A DNA stretch of 64,000 bases from Acinetobacter pullicarnis (lineage in GTDB: Bacteria; Pseudomonadota; Gammaproteobacteria; Pseudomonadales; Moraxellaceae): the NCBI RefSeq assembly GCF_006352475.1, contig NZ_VCMZ01000001.1, forward strand, positions 434,001-498,000, in the 5' to 3' direction. The translations under genes and the position numbers were made by a program. Positions 30,448 through 39,684 of the stretch are shown piece by piece (the first letter of the stretch is position 1; every line of letters starts with the position of its first letter). A model generated the notes under the pieces. That model was not told the DNA's origin. It was given only the letters and a program-made list of their open reading frames with translations, and did no database searches.

Positions 30448-32259
30448 TTAAGGCTCCATCGGCTTTATTTCAGCAGGAACAAGATGTTCCAGACGATTGG
30501 CATCTTGTTGTTGCTGAATTTGCTGTTGCTTATTCGGTGAAATATGTTCGCCTTCTAAGGTGTTCCGATGGATGAGATACGGAATATAGTTGGCGTAGAT
30601 ATCGGTACTTTCACCGGCATATTTGGTTTCAGGCAAATAGTCTGGGCTAAATGGCTGTACGCTAATCACTTGATTATTTTGATCAGTTTTTAGAATGACA
30701 TCAATGTACTGCTGACGATCACTGATTTGTGTTGCGGTCTGCTCGATATACGTCAAAATTGGCGCGGCACAAACCACATAGACCACCAATGCAGCCAATA
30801 AGAGATAAATCGCCTTGTCATTACGTGGTGGTGCGTGTTCTGGTAAGGCTTGATAAGCTGCATAAGCCGCTTCCTTGGGATTGTCTTCTGGTGTGGTTGC
30901 ACGCCAAAACAAAATAAAACCAGCACGGGTAAAGGCCAAAATACTGAGCAAGCTCACCACTAAAATGGTGCCAATAATCCAACCTTGTGTAGCAGTGTTG
31001 GTGGTAGCGCTTAAAATCAAGACTTTACCCCAGAAACCACTAAATGGTGGTAGACCTGCCATCATTAAGGCAATGATAAAAAAGGTCATTGAAACGGCAT
31101 AGTGCTGTTTCATTTTGGGTGCAATTTTTAAATGATCTTTGAAGCTACCACGTTGTGAGGTCACCCAACCGCAGAGCAGATAAAATGCAGCAGCAATTAA
31201 GGTACTGTGTACCAAATAGAATAGTGCCGCGGCCCATGCATCACGGTTTTGCATCGAAATTGCAATTAAAATCGTACCAATCGAAGACAGCACCATAAAG
31301 CCGACAAAGCGACGCAAGCGATCTGCCGCCAATGCACCAATCACCCCATACAGTGAAGTGATCAAGGCAATTGGTAATAACCAAGAACTGATAATATTTT
31401 GGCTGAACGCATCATGAAACACCGTCCCGTTGATCCGCAGAATGGCATAAATACCGACTTTGGTCATGATGGTAAAGATTGCAGCAACAGGAGTGGTCGC
31501 AACCGCATAGGTTTTTGGTAGCCAAAAGCCCACAGGCAACATCGCAGCTTTAATCCCAAAGACCACGAATAACAATAAACCACCTGCCGTGGCCAACTTA
31601 TGTTGATCGTTTTCGAGCAGAGGGATGATGCGTGCCACATCTGTCATATTCAGACTGCCGACACTGCCGTAGATCATGCCGAGGCCGATCAGGAACAGTG
31701 CAGACGCAAATAAGTTGATGGTGACGTAATGGATACCCAATTGAAAACGTGCTTTGCCTTGACCATGTAACAGCAACACATAGGATGCCATTAACAAAAC
31801 TTCAAAGAATACAAACAGGTTAAATAAGTCGCCCGTTAAAAATGCGCCATTGAGTCCCATTAAAAGGAAATGGAACATCGCATGAAAATAACGACCACGT
31901 TCATCCCATTCTTTACTGGCAAACCAGAGCACAGGGACAGCCAAGCCATAGGTCAGTAAAACCATGAGCGCTGAAAGGCGATCAAGAACCAAAACGATCC
32001 CAAAAGGGGCGGTCCATTCACTGAGTTCGTAGACCACAATATTGCCGTTGCTGGCTTGAATCAGATAACTCACCGCAGTGATAAAGCCCAAAACCACAGA
32101 CAGTAAACTGATGCCACGACGCCATGGTTGTCGCCAGTCGTGTGCCAAAGAACCCGAACCTGGATTGCCCAGTATCACCAATGCAAAGGCGGTGAATGCT
32201 GGAATTAAAATTGCAAAAATGGGCGCGTGACTTTGCCAAAAGTCTAGAAAACTCATCAT
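30448..32259 (-). CDS. mnhD: Mrp Na+/H+ antiporter subunit D
   Basis: 603 residues, about 100 longer than Bacillus MrpD because of a polar C-terminal extension after residue 505 (Gln-rich near the end). The core is a NuoM/NuoN-like proton-channel protein with GLNGAFLTGDLFNLFVFFE near 133, GIKAAMLPVGFWLPKTYA near 235 and a lysine in the central membrane region. It is one of the ion-translocating subunits. The ATG overlaps the mnhC stop (TAATG). Confidence 0.94.
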   Translation of the reverse strand: MMSFLDFWQSHAPIFAILIPAFTAFALVILGNPGSGSLAHDWRQPWRRGISLLSVVLGFITAVSYLIQASNGNIVVYELSEWTAPFGIVLVLDRLSALMVLLTYGLAVPVLWFASKEWDERGRYFHAMFHFLLMGLNGAFLTGDLFNLFVFFEVLLMASYVLLLHGQGKARFQLGIHYVTINLFASALFLIGLGMIYGSVGSLNMTDVARIIPLLENDQHKLATAGGLLLFVVFGIKAAMLPVGFWLPKTYAVATTPVAAIFTIMTKVGIYAILRINGTVFHDAFSQNIISSWLLPIALITSLYGVIGALAADRLRRFVGFMVLSSIGTILIAISMQNRDAWAAALFYLVHSTLIAAAFYLLCGWVTSQRGSFKDHLKIAPKMKQHYAVSMTFFIIALMMAGLPPFSGFWGKVLILSATTNTATQGWIIGTILVVSLLSILAFTRAGFILFWRATTPEDNPKEAAYAAYQALPEHAPPRNDKAIYLLLAALVVYVVCAAPILTYIEQTATQISDRQQYIDVILKTDQNNQVISVQPFSPDYLPETKYAGESTDIYANYIPYLIHRNTLEGEHISPNKQQQIQQQQDANRLEHLVPAEIKPMEP

Positions 32260-32624
32260 TAAGGCTCATCCTCACGTAGATCTACAGCGGTGGGTTCCTC
32301 TTTTGAGTCCACATGATCGGTTCCAGTTTCATAACGACTGCGCAATGCCAGTTGTACAATAAATGCAGTGGTTGCAAAGCCAATCACGATTGCCGTCAAG
32401 ACCAAGGCTTGTGGCAGTGGATCGGTGACTTTGGTGGCATCGGTCAGAATTGCAGGGGAGGTCAGTTGGAGCCGACCCATGGCAAATAAAAATAAATTCA
32501 CGGCATAGCCGATGGTGGCTAAACCCAGTACCACTGGAAATGTTCTTGCACGCAAAATTAAATAAATGCCTGCAGAAACCAGTAATCCAATTGAAGAAGC
32601 GAGTAAAAATTCTAAACTAATCAT
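32259..32624 (-). CDS. mnhC: Mrp Na+/H+ antiporter subunit C
   Basis: 121 residues, three helices, NuoK-like. GIYLILRARTFPVVLGLATI near residue 19 and DPLPQALVLTAIVIGFATTA near 67 are the MnhC signatures. The acidic C-terminal tail (KEEPTAVDLREDEP) is cytoplasmic. It is three bases downstream of the fused A/B gene and overlaps mnhD. Confidence 0.94.
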   Translation of the reverse strand: MISLEFLLASSIGLLVSAGIYLILRARTFPVVLGLATIGYAVNLFLFAMGRLQLTSPAILTDATKVTDPLPQALVLTAIVIGFATTAFIVQLALRSRYETGTDHVDSKEEPTAVDLREDEP

Positions 32625-32627
32625 GAA

Positions 32628-35507
32628 TTACTCCTTAGGTAATGGGCCAGACATGCTGGAATGTCGTGAGTCACCCAGTACAGAAATGAGTAACATGGTG
32701 GCACCGACCACGGTGATATATACCCCTAAATCGAAAGCTGCCGCAGAGGCCAAATGGAAAGTGCCGAATAATGGCGTATCCACATAAATATGCGCACTGG
32801 TCAGGAACGGACGCCCCCATAACCATGCTGCAACACCAGAAACACCCGCAATGCTGAGTCCAAGGCCAATCCAAGTTTCATAGCGGCGACCAGAGTTGGC
32901 GCGCAATAGTTTCTCGGCATGGTCTTGACCCAAGGCGATATATTGAATAATCAAAGCCATTGAGGTGATAAGGCCAGCAATAAAGCCCCCGCCTGGATAG
33001 TTATGTCCGCGAATGAAAATGTATAAGCTGACCACCAAAGCCAGTGGCAAAATCCACGAAGCCGTCATACGGAACATCAACGGTGATGGATTAAAACGGT
33101 AGCTGAGCCCTTGGGTGATGGTGGTGCCGTGGGTACGCATGCCATCCATAAGGCAGAGCGCACCAATCGCGGCAATTCCCAACACGGTAATTTCCCCGAA
33201 GGTATCGAAACCACGGAAATCGACCAAAATCACGTTGACGATATTTGATCCACCGCCGAGCGGCAGGGACTGTTGGACAAAGAACCATGAAATTGAATGA
33301 TGGTCACGGGTCAGCAACATCCAAGTGATCCAACCAATGCCCAGACCTGCCACAATTGCAATGACCGCATCTCGCCAACGACGGCCTCGATTCGATTCAT
33401 AAGGGGTAAGCTGTGGTAATAGCGACAGACTCATCAGCAATAATACGGTGGTGACCACATCAACACTAATCTGGGTCAATGCCAAATCGGGTGCAGAGAA
33501 AGTGACGAATACCATGGTGACCACAAGGCCAATTGCACCAGTAATCAACACGGCTTTGATGCGTTCGTGGTGGAACCACAACAGCATCCAACAGGCTGAA
33601 AATAGCAATAACCATAGGACAATCGCCACCAATGGTGCAGCGGTTAATTCACGGCTACCTGCGGTGAGACCTTGATTGAACAGCGGGACGGCCACAATCG
33701 CAATGGTGAATAGTAAGATCCAAGCCAAATAGGTTTGTAAGGAGCCTGTTTCTGTTTTTTTCTTAATAAAACGAGAACCACGCAACAACTGTTTAAGGCC
33801 GTTTTCAAAAATGAGTTTGCCTTGGAATTTACCCAAATACAGGTCAAGGTCAATTTTTCGAATACGACCATTGCGTGCTAGGGCGAAGTAAAACAACACC
33901 CCACCAACCAGCGCAATCGCACTCATCAACAATGGCAAATTAAAACCATGCCAAATGGCCAGTTCAGCGCCTTTGAAGTCAGCAAGTTGGGTACTGGCTC
34001 GGGTGCCGGCATTGATGATAGATTGAATCAGCAGTGCCGGTAAAATCCCCACCAAAATACAAATGGTCGCCAAGAGAACCGCTGGCGCTCGCATGCCGAT
34101 TGGGGGTTCATGCGCATGTTTATTGGGCACATCTTTGCCAACAGGGCCGTCGAAGAATACCCCATGCACTAAGCGAGTGGAGTAGGCGACGGCAAATAGA
34201 CCTGCACAGGTTGCAATCACAGCAGCCACAATCATGAATGGGCCAGTGAGATTTGCCAGCAGCTCAGTAAAGAACATTTCTTTGGAAATAAAGCCATTGG
34301 TCAGTGGGACACCTGCCATTGCTGCAGCCGTGATCATGGTCAAGGTTGCAGTAAATGGCAGTAGTTGCCAGATGCCACTGAGTTTTCTCAAGTCGCGGGT
34401 TTGGGTTTCATGATCGATAATACCTGCGATCATGAACAATGCCGCTTTAAATGTTGCATGGTTAATAATATGGAAAATTGCTGCTGCAACGGCCAAAGGT
34501 GAACCGATGCCGAGTAAGCAGACGATCAGTCCCAAGTGGCTGATGGTGGAATAGGCCAATAAGCCTTTTAAATCTTCTTTGAAAATGGCAAATAACGCAG
34601 CCATACACAGGGTAAATAAACCAACGCTGGTCACGATGTTGTGATAGAGCGAAGCCCCCACAAAAATTGGCAATAACCGCGCCAATAAAAAGATCCCCGC
34701 TTTGACCATGGTGGCCGAATGCAAATAGGCCGATACCGGTGTCGGTGCAGCCATGGCATTGGGTAACCAGAAGTGAAAGGGGAACTGCGCACTTTTGGTA
34801 AATGCACCCAGTAAAATCAACAATAAAATCGGAACAAATAAAGGGTCTTGTTGAATCTGTTGGCCCATTGCTAAAATCTGATCAATCTCATAGGTACCTG
34901 TTACTTTACCCAAAAGAATGAAGCCACCGAGCATGGCCAAACCACCCATACCAGTGATGGTCAAAGCCATACGTGAGCCACGTTGCGCGGCATCGTAATT
35001 GCTCCAGTAACCGACCAGTAGAAAGGACGAAATACTGGTAAGCTCCCAGAAAACCAATAATATCATTAGGTTATTGGAGAGTGAAATACCGAGCATAGCT
35101 GTCATAAACAGCATGAGTAGGCTATAGAGCTTACTCAACGAGTTTTGCGGACTCAGATAGTAATAGGCGTAAATATAAATGAGGGTGCCGATCCCACTGA
35201 TCAGCAAAGCGAAAATCAAACCGAGTGCGTCAAGCCTGAAGCTGAGGTCAACCCCTAAAGTGGAGAGCCAAGGCCAACTCTCAATGATGGTTGCGCCTTG
35301 AAAGACCTGTTTGGTTTGAGTCAGTAACAAGATAAAACTGGTTAAACTGACGCCTATAGCTCCTAGAGCCATTACCCCGCGCGAAAACTGCTTCAACCAC
35401 GAGACAAGGGTAGTGCCAAGTATTAACGGTAACAATATAATAATCGGTAGCACACTCGTATCCAATGTCGTGAATAGGTTTGAACCTAAATGAATATTAT
35501 CTTTCAA
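32628..35507 (-). CDS. mnhA: Mrp Na+/H+ antiporter fused subunits A and B
   Basis: 959 residues. The first 500 or so form a NuoL-like channel with LVFWELTSISSFLLVGYW near residue 150 and the lysine-containing TKSAQFPFHFWLPNAM near 237. The MrpA C-terminal domain (about 600-740) follows, and the last 140 residues (after about 815) carry GHNYPGGGFIAGLI, the MnhB signature, so subunits A and B are one polypeptide as in the PhaAB type of six-gene operons. The complex exports Na+ or K+ in exchange for protons and supports salt and alkaline tolerance. The start is uncertain: the longest frame begins at TTG with no clear ribosome-binding site. Confidence 0.93.
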   Translation of the reverse strand: MKDNIHLGSNLFTTLDTSVLPIIILLPLILGTTLVSWLKQFSRGVMALGAIGVSLTSFILLLTQTKQVFQGATIIESWPWLSTLGVDLSFRLDALGLIFALLISGIGTLIYIYAYYYLSPQNSLSKLYSLLMLFMTAMLGISLSNNLMILLVFWELTSISSFLLVGYWSNYDAAQRGSRMALTITGMGGLAMLGGFILLGKVTGTYEIDQILAMGQQIQQDPLFVPILLLILLGAFTKSAQFPFHFWLPNAMAAPTPVSAYLHSATMVKAGIFLLARLLPIFVGASLYHNIVTSVGLFTLCMAALFAIFKEDLKGLLAYSTISHLGLIVCLLGIGSPLAVAAAIFHIINHATFKAALFMIAGIIDHETQTRDLRKLSGIWQLLPFTATLTMITAAAMAGVPLTNGFISKEMFFTELLANLTGPFMIVAAVIATCAGLFAVAYSTRLVHGVFFDGPVGKDVPNKHAHEPPIGMRAPAVLLATICILVGILPALLIQSIINAGTRASTQLADFKGAELAIWHGFNLPLLMSAIALVGGVLFYFALARNGRIRKIDLDLYLGKFQGKLIFENGLKQLLRGSRFIKKKTETGSLQTYLAWILLFTIAIVAVPLFNQGLTAGSRELTAAPLVAIVLWLLLFSACWMLLWFHHERIKAVLITGAIGLVVTMVFVTFSAPDLALTQISVDVVTTVLLLMSLSLLPQLTPYESNRGRRWRDAVIAIVAGLGIGWITWMLLTRDHHSISWFFVQQSLPLGGGSNIVNVILVDFRGFDTFGEITVLGIAAIGALCLMDGMRTHGTTITQGLSYRFNPSPLMFRMTASWILPLALVVSLYIFIRGHNYPGGGFIAGLITSMALIIQYIALGQDHAEKLLRANSGRRYETWIGLGLSIAGVSGVAAWLWGRPFLTSAHIYVDTPLFGTFHLASAAAFDLGVYITVVGATMLLISVLGDSRHSSMSGPLPKE

Positions 35508-35754
35508 GGATTACAGGAGCTCAAGGAAAGATCCAAAATGTTCAATCTTGAAAGCCAAGTTAATTACAGATGAAAAGAAAACAAGTTGTGTTGCGCAACT
35601 CGTAAAAGAGGTGGTAAAACCGCCACATAGAAAGATAGAACTAAAAGCGGTTTTGATCTTATTACATGGTTAAAACAACATCAAATCATTTTACACTTTG
35701 AGGTTAATTATAGGGATTTAATTCGAGTATGCGGTTGAATTAAACGTAGAATGT

Positions 35755-37146
35755 CTAAATTTCAGGCGAACAGGGCAGGATATGCGTCTTGGTGTCGTCA
35801 TCAGCTTGGAGCAGGCGGTTTAACTCCGATTGCTCAAGTTCCGTGAGTTGTTGAATTTGTGCAAATATCTCTTCAGCTTTGGAGGGTGCTGTGGCTGTTT
35901 CATGCGCAGGATGTGCCACCAAGAGCGGCGCGAGCATGTGCTGATATTGGTTTTCGTAGTCGTGCCAACTTTTTTTAGGTTGGATCGAATATAAACGTTG
36001 TTGTTGTAATCTGAGATATTGATAATCAAGTGAATTATCTAAAAGGTCAGGGCATTGCCCCGTGGCAATAATTTGAAGCTGCGGAAAAGCCTGATGTAAC
36101 CGATCTAAGATGACTGCACTCATTTCTTGATCAAGTCCCGCATCAATCTGATCAATCAGTAAGACCCCTTCACCTTCTTCACATGGATACAAACTCATCG
36201 GATTGAGAATGCAAAGCCGACGCACGATATCCCCGATTAAGGCCACCCAGTTTTTAAGACTTGAAGACAATTGCTGATATAAACAAATCTGATTTTGATA
36301 GCAAACCATCAGTTGCATTTTAGGTTGGTAGTCGAGGTAAATATCACTAATTTCTGGAATAACAATATTTAGACTCCGCTTTAAGGCCAACAGATTTGGG
36401 GCAATGGGCTGCGAGTGGATTTTTTGTAAGGTTTGATTCAGATAATCTTGTTTTTGTTCTGCTGTTGCGGTTTGAGGATTGGGCTCTGCGGCAATGAACT
36501 GTTGAAAGCGTTGTGCTGTTTGGGCATTTTCAATATCTGAAACTTCACGTAACCATTCAAAAAAACGGGCAAAGGTGGTAAAGGGAATTGCTGCAAATTC
36601 ATAAGCTGCATGGGATTGGAACAGGCTGGGATTATTCTTGCTGAGCAAATTGATTTCATTGCTAAAACGTTCGCTAGGATAGTAGGCAATCATCGGTAGC
36701 CCTTGTAAAGGGTCGTGTTGGATGGCTTTGTAGTAAAGTTCGACGCATTGGTCAAGCTGCCTAGTTTCAACTTTACTATGACCAACCCCATTGGGCAGTA
36801 AGGTTTTATACAGTTGCCAATGGCAGCAATTGAGATTTTGTGGGTGAGGGTCACTACTTTCTGGTAAGCAACCAATCTCAGTCGGAATCTGTATGCCGAT
36901 ATCAATTTTAGACTGATGTTGCTGATACTGAATATCTTGATCTAACATCACCACACCGGCACTGCGAATGTCTTTAAAACGTGAGGGAAACCAGCTTAAC
37001 CCTTGATAAATATTTTTAATAATCGCAGTTTTACCACTGGCTTGCTCACCTAAAATCAAGGTGACGGGATGCGCAGTGATCTGGAAGTCAATTTTTAAAT
37101 GATTAAAATGATAACAATTTTTGAGTTGTAAATAACTGAGTTGCAT
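35755..37146 (-). CDS. AAA/SMC-type ATPase downstream of the UvrD-like helicase
   Basis: 463 residues. The N-terminus (YLQLKNCYHFNHLKIDF) is the start of an SMC/RecF-like ATPase. The Walker A is GEQASGKTAI near residue 33. An ABC-signature-like stretch LSSSLKNWVALIGDIVRRL lies near 300 and the Walker B VLLIDQIDAGLD near 335, followed by a switch region IIATGQCPDLLD, where the usual TTHSP histidine is replaced by GQC. The Walker B catalytic position is Gln, not Glu. There is no TOPRIM or HNH nuclease domain that I can see; the last 60 residues are polar. It starts 27 bases after the helicase stop, so the two are co-transcribed. The function is unknown. Confidence 0.8.
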   Translation of the reverse strand: MQLSYLQLKNCYHFNHLKIDFQITAHPVTLILGEQASGKTAIIKNIYQGLSWFPSRFKDIRSAGVVMLDQDIQYQQHQSKIDIGIQIPTEIGCLPESSDPHPQNLNCCHWQLYKTLLPNGVGHSKVETRQLDQCVELYYKAIQHDPLQGLPMIAYYPSERFSNEINLLSKNNPSLFQSHAAYEFAAIPFTTFARFFEWLREVSDIENAQTAQRFQQFIAAEPNPQTATAEQKQDYLNQTLQKIHSQPIAPNLLALKRSLNIVIPEISDIYLDYQPKMQLMVCYQNQICLYQQLSSSLKNWVALIGDIVRRLCILNPMSLYPCEEGEGVLLIDQIDAGLDQEMSAVILDRLHQAFPQLQIIATGQCPDLLDNSLDYQYLRLQQQRLYSIQPKKSWHDYENQYQHMLAPLLVAHPAHETATAPSKAEEIFAQIQQLTELEQSELNRLLQADDDTKTHILPCSPEI

Positions 37147-37173
37147 CGTTCACCTCATGGTGCATGACTGCGC

Positions 37174-38670
37174 TCATGAGGCAGCTGCTTTATTTTTAAA
37201 GGGTGCTTTAGGTTTCAATTGTTGTACTAAATCATAGATATGATGAATGTTTAGGCTTACTTTAGCACGGGTACACGCCACATATAAGAGGCGCAGCTCT
37301 TCATCGCTAATTTTATGTTCTAAGCCATTAATCTTAAATTGGTAGTCATCTTCAATATGTACCCGATTCCATTCGAGACCTTTGGCTTTGTGCGCCGTGG
37401 AAATCACATAATCCGCTTGTTCAATCGGGGTAATCTTGGCCAAGGCCTTTTTCAGTGGGGCAGTGCCGTGATCGTCAACCAATTTCACTAAAGGTTTTAT
37501 ATCACTACCATCGTTGGTTTCACAATACTCATGCACATCATGCCATGAATTAAACCACGCCAATTCAGGAACATCAGTGACGCGTTTGCCTTGCTTAAGC
37601 AGACTGGCGGCATCGACAAAACGATTGAGTTTAACCTGATCGGCTTGGAGACCAACTTTATCGCCTTGGACTAAGCCCGATAACAGCAGTTCCATGGCAC
37701 GGGCATTGGTACGACATAAAATTGCATCGCGCATTTTGGTATGTGGTTTATTGACGGCACGTGATTTCACATGGCTATTGCCTATTAATGGCACGGTTTC
37801 GTTGAGGCCACCGAGTAAAGCATTGGCAACTTCTGCAATCGGTTCACCAAAACGGAACGATGTGGTCAGGCGCGACTCAGGCAAAGGCAGATGCTGCATG
37901 GCATTAATCGCACCGCGCCAGGCATAGATTTGTTGATGTGCATCACCGACATAGATGACTTGAGTTTGTTTTTGGCGAAGTAGAATACCGAGCATTAAAG
38001 GGTCAGCATCTTGTGCTTCGTCAAAAAGGACATAATCCGCGGGAATATTAGGTTCAGACAGTGCCCACAATTTTAAATAAATGTCGTGACCAATACCGGC
38101 TTGGTGTTGCATATCAACCGACTCTAACCAACGTCGCTCCACCGCAGGATATAAATGCTTTTGTAGGCTATCGATATCGTCTGGATGCAGCCAAGAAGGG
38201 GCTTGCAGATGGCGTGGCGCAGGATATTGTGAGCTGGTTGAACAGAAATGACTGACCGCATTGGCGACTAAACTGGCCAAACGACTTGGCATTAATACAT
38301 ATTTTTCATAACGCCCGCCCATCATGCGACGCAAGGTGATCGGCTCTAGACGATATTCTTTGGCAATAAAACTTGGACTTAAACGTGGTAGACGTAATTT
38401 ATCAGTAATTCCGCGGGGCACGCTGCGAAAGGCCAATGAGTGAAAGGTACGACAGTCTACATTGCGATGAAATTTTTGTTGTGCTTCAGCGGCAATCGCT
38501 TTGTTAAATGCCAAATACATTCCACGTCGCTGTGGCATGGCATCACTAATTAATTGCAATGTCGTGGTTTTACCTGTGCCTGCATAGGCAATCACTTTAA
38601 AGGATTGGCCTTTTTCAGCTTCTGCAATTGCAAAGCGTTGTTCGGGGGTCGGACTAAACAGATCAGGCAC
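37174..38670 (-). CDS. UvrD/FBH1-like superfamily 1 DNA helicase
   Basis: 498 residues, shorter than UvrD (about 720). All SF1A motifs are present in order: motif I AYAGTGKTTTLQL near 29, Ia YLAFNKAIAAEA near 53, II YVLFDEAQDADP near 213, III VIYVGDAHQQIYAWRGA near 238, IV TTSFRFGEP near 268, V ISTAHKAKGLEWN near 425 and VI RLLYVACTRAK near 462. The compact size and sequence resemble the helicase core of FBH1 and GajB-type proteins. The start is GTG with no strong ribosome-binding site. It forms an operon with the ATPase gene downstream. Likely a DNA unwinding or anti-recombination enzyme; a defence role is possible but unproven. Confidence 0.88.
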   Translation of the reverse strand: MPDLFSPTPEQRFAIAEAEKGQSFKVIAYAGTGKTTTLQLISDAMPQRRGMYLAFNKAIAAEAQQKFHRNVDCRTFHSLAFRSVPRGITDKLRLPRLSPSFIAKEYRLEPITLRRMMGGRYEKYVLMPSRLASLVANAVSHFCSTSSQYPAPRHLQAPSWLHPDDIDSLQKHLYPAVERRWLESVDMQHQAGIGHDIYLKLWALSEPNIPADYVLFDEAQDADPLMLGILLRQKQTQVIYVGDAHQQIYAWRGAINAMQHLPLPESRLTTSFRFGEPIAEVANALLGGLNETVPLIGNSHVKSRAVNKPHTKMRDAILCRTNARAMELLLSGLVQGDKVGLQADQVKLNRFVDAASLLKQGKRVTDVPELAWFNSWHDVHEYCETNDGSDIKPLVKLVDDHGTAPLKKALAKITPIEQADYVISTAHKAKGLEWNRVHIEDDYQFKINGLEHKISDEELRLLYVACTRAKVSLNIHHIYDLVQQLKPKAPFKNKAAAS

Positions 38671-38803
38671 AGTATTAGAATCTTTAATTAAATTGATATC
38701 GTTTTAAGCGGGTCGAGTATAGCAAAGTTCTGCGTGAGAAGGACATTATCCAGTGCTTGCGCGCATTGATCTTATTTTACACCAAGCAAAGGGCTGAGCT
38801 TCG

Positions 38804-39652
38804 TTAGCCGAATAAGGCGCTAAAGTGTTGAATCAATTTAGAATCACTATTTTTTTGCCAGGCGATAGAAATATCACAGCTTTCGATGTTGGTGAGTGCC
38901 AGACATTGCAGTTGTCTGTGCTGTGCTTCAGCTAAAAATGGACTTGGAATCACACTAAAGCCAAGGTGTTGTTGGATCGCATCTAGGGCCAAGCTGTAGG
39001 ACTCAATCGCACATTGACGGTGCACGCAAATTTGCTGTTGTGCCAACCAGTTTTTTAGCAACAGTTCATGCATGCTGGGGCCACCATAGCGAAATAAAAT
39101 TTGTTCTGCTGCATGCAATTTAAAGTCTTGCCATGAGGCGGCATTGAAGACCAAATAAAGGGTTTCTTGAATAATGACCCGACTGTGTAATTGGGGGTGT
39201 TGTACGTTGGCATCGATAAAAATGAGATCAAACTCGGCAGCCAGTAATTTTTCTAACAGCAGTAGAGAAGAACAACAAGAGATATTCACTTGTACCGCAG
39301 CATGCGTTTTTAAGAACTGAATGGTCTGTTGCTGAATATATTTTTCTAACACGATATTCAGCGTCCCAATATTTAAATCGCCAACCAATTGATGCTGATT
39401 AAATAAGTCTTGGCATTTTTTACTTTGTTTGACCAAGGCTTTGGCTTCGATATAAAAGGCGCGTCCTTCGGGCGTAATACTGAGTTTGCGTTGTTTCCGA
39501 TTAAAGAGGGTTACTTTTAGAATATCTTCTAGGTCGTGAATACGTGCAGTAATATTGGAGGGAACACAATGCATTTTTTCAGCTGCTGCGTAAATGGTGC
39601 CTTCTTCAACCAGTGCACAAAACAGTGCAAGTTGTGAAAATTTAATTGCCAT
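38804..39652 (-). CDS. LysR-family regulator at the end of the microcin export operon
   Basis: 282 residues. The N-terminal helix-turn-helix (FSQLALFCALVEEGTIYAAA, residues 5-24, then EKMHCVPSNITARIHDLE) and following linker are typical of LysR proteins; the rest is an effector-binding domain. It starts 32 bases after the ABC exporter stop on the same strand with GGAG-like sequence upstream, so it is probably part of the microcin transcript, though it could have its own promoter. LysR genes are more often divergent from their targets, so this placement is unusual. The target genes and effector are unknown. Confidence 0.85.
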   Translation of the reverse strand: MAIKFSQLALFCALVEEGTIYAAAEKMHCVPSNITARIHDLEDILKVTLFNRKQRKLSITPEGRAFYIEAKALVKQSKKCQDLFNQHQLVGDLNIGTLNIVLEKYIQQQTIQFLKTHAAVQVNISCCSSLLLLEKLLAAEFDLIFIDANVQHPQLHSRVIIQETLYLVFNAASWQDFKLHAAEQILFRYGGPSMHELLLKNWLAQQQICVHRQCAIESYSLALDAIQQHLGFSVIPSPFLAEAQHRQLQCLALTNIESCDISIAWQKNSDSKLIQHFSALFG

Positions 39653-39684
39653 TTCCCGCTCCTTTTAAGTGTTGTGTACTGCCT

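Noticed and set aside
35755..38670. Canonical Gabija defence system
   Set aside because: The helicase comes first, and the ATPase lacks a TOPRIM nuclease region and is too short for GajA; kept only as a Gabija-like pairing.
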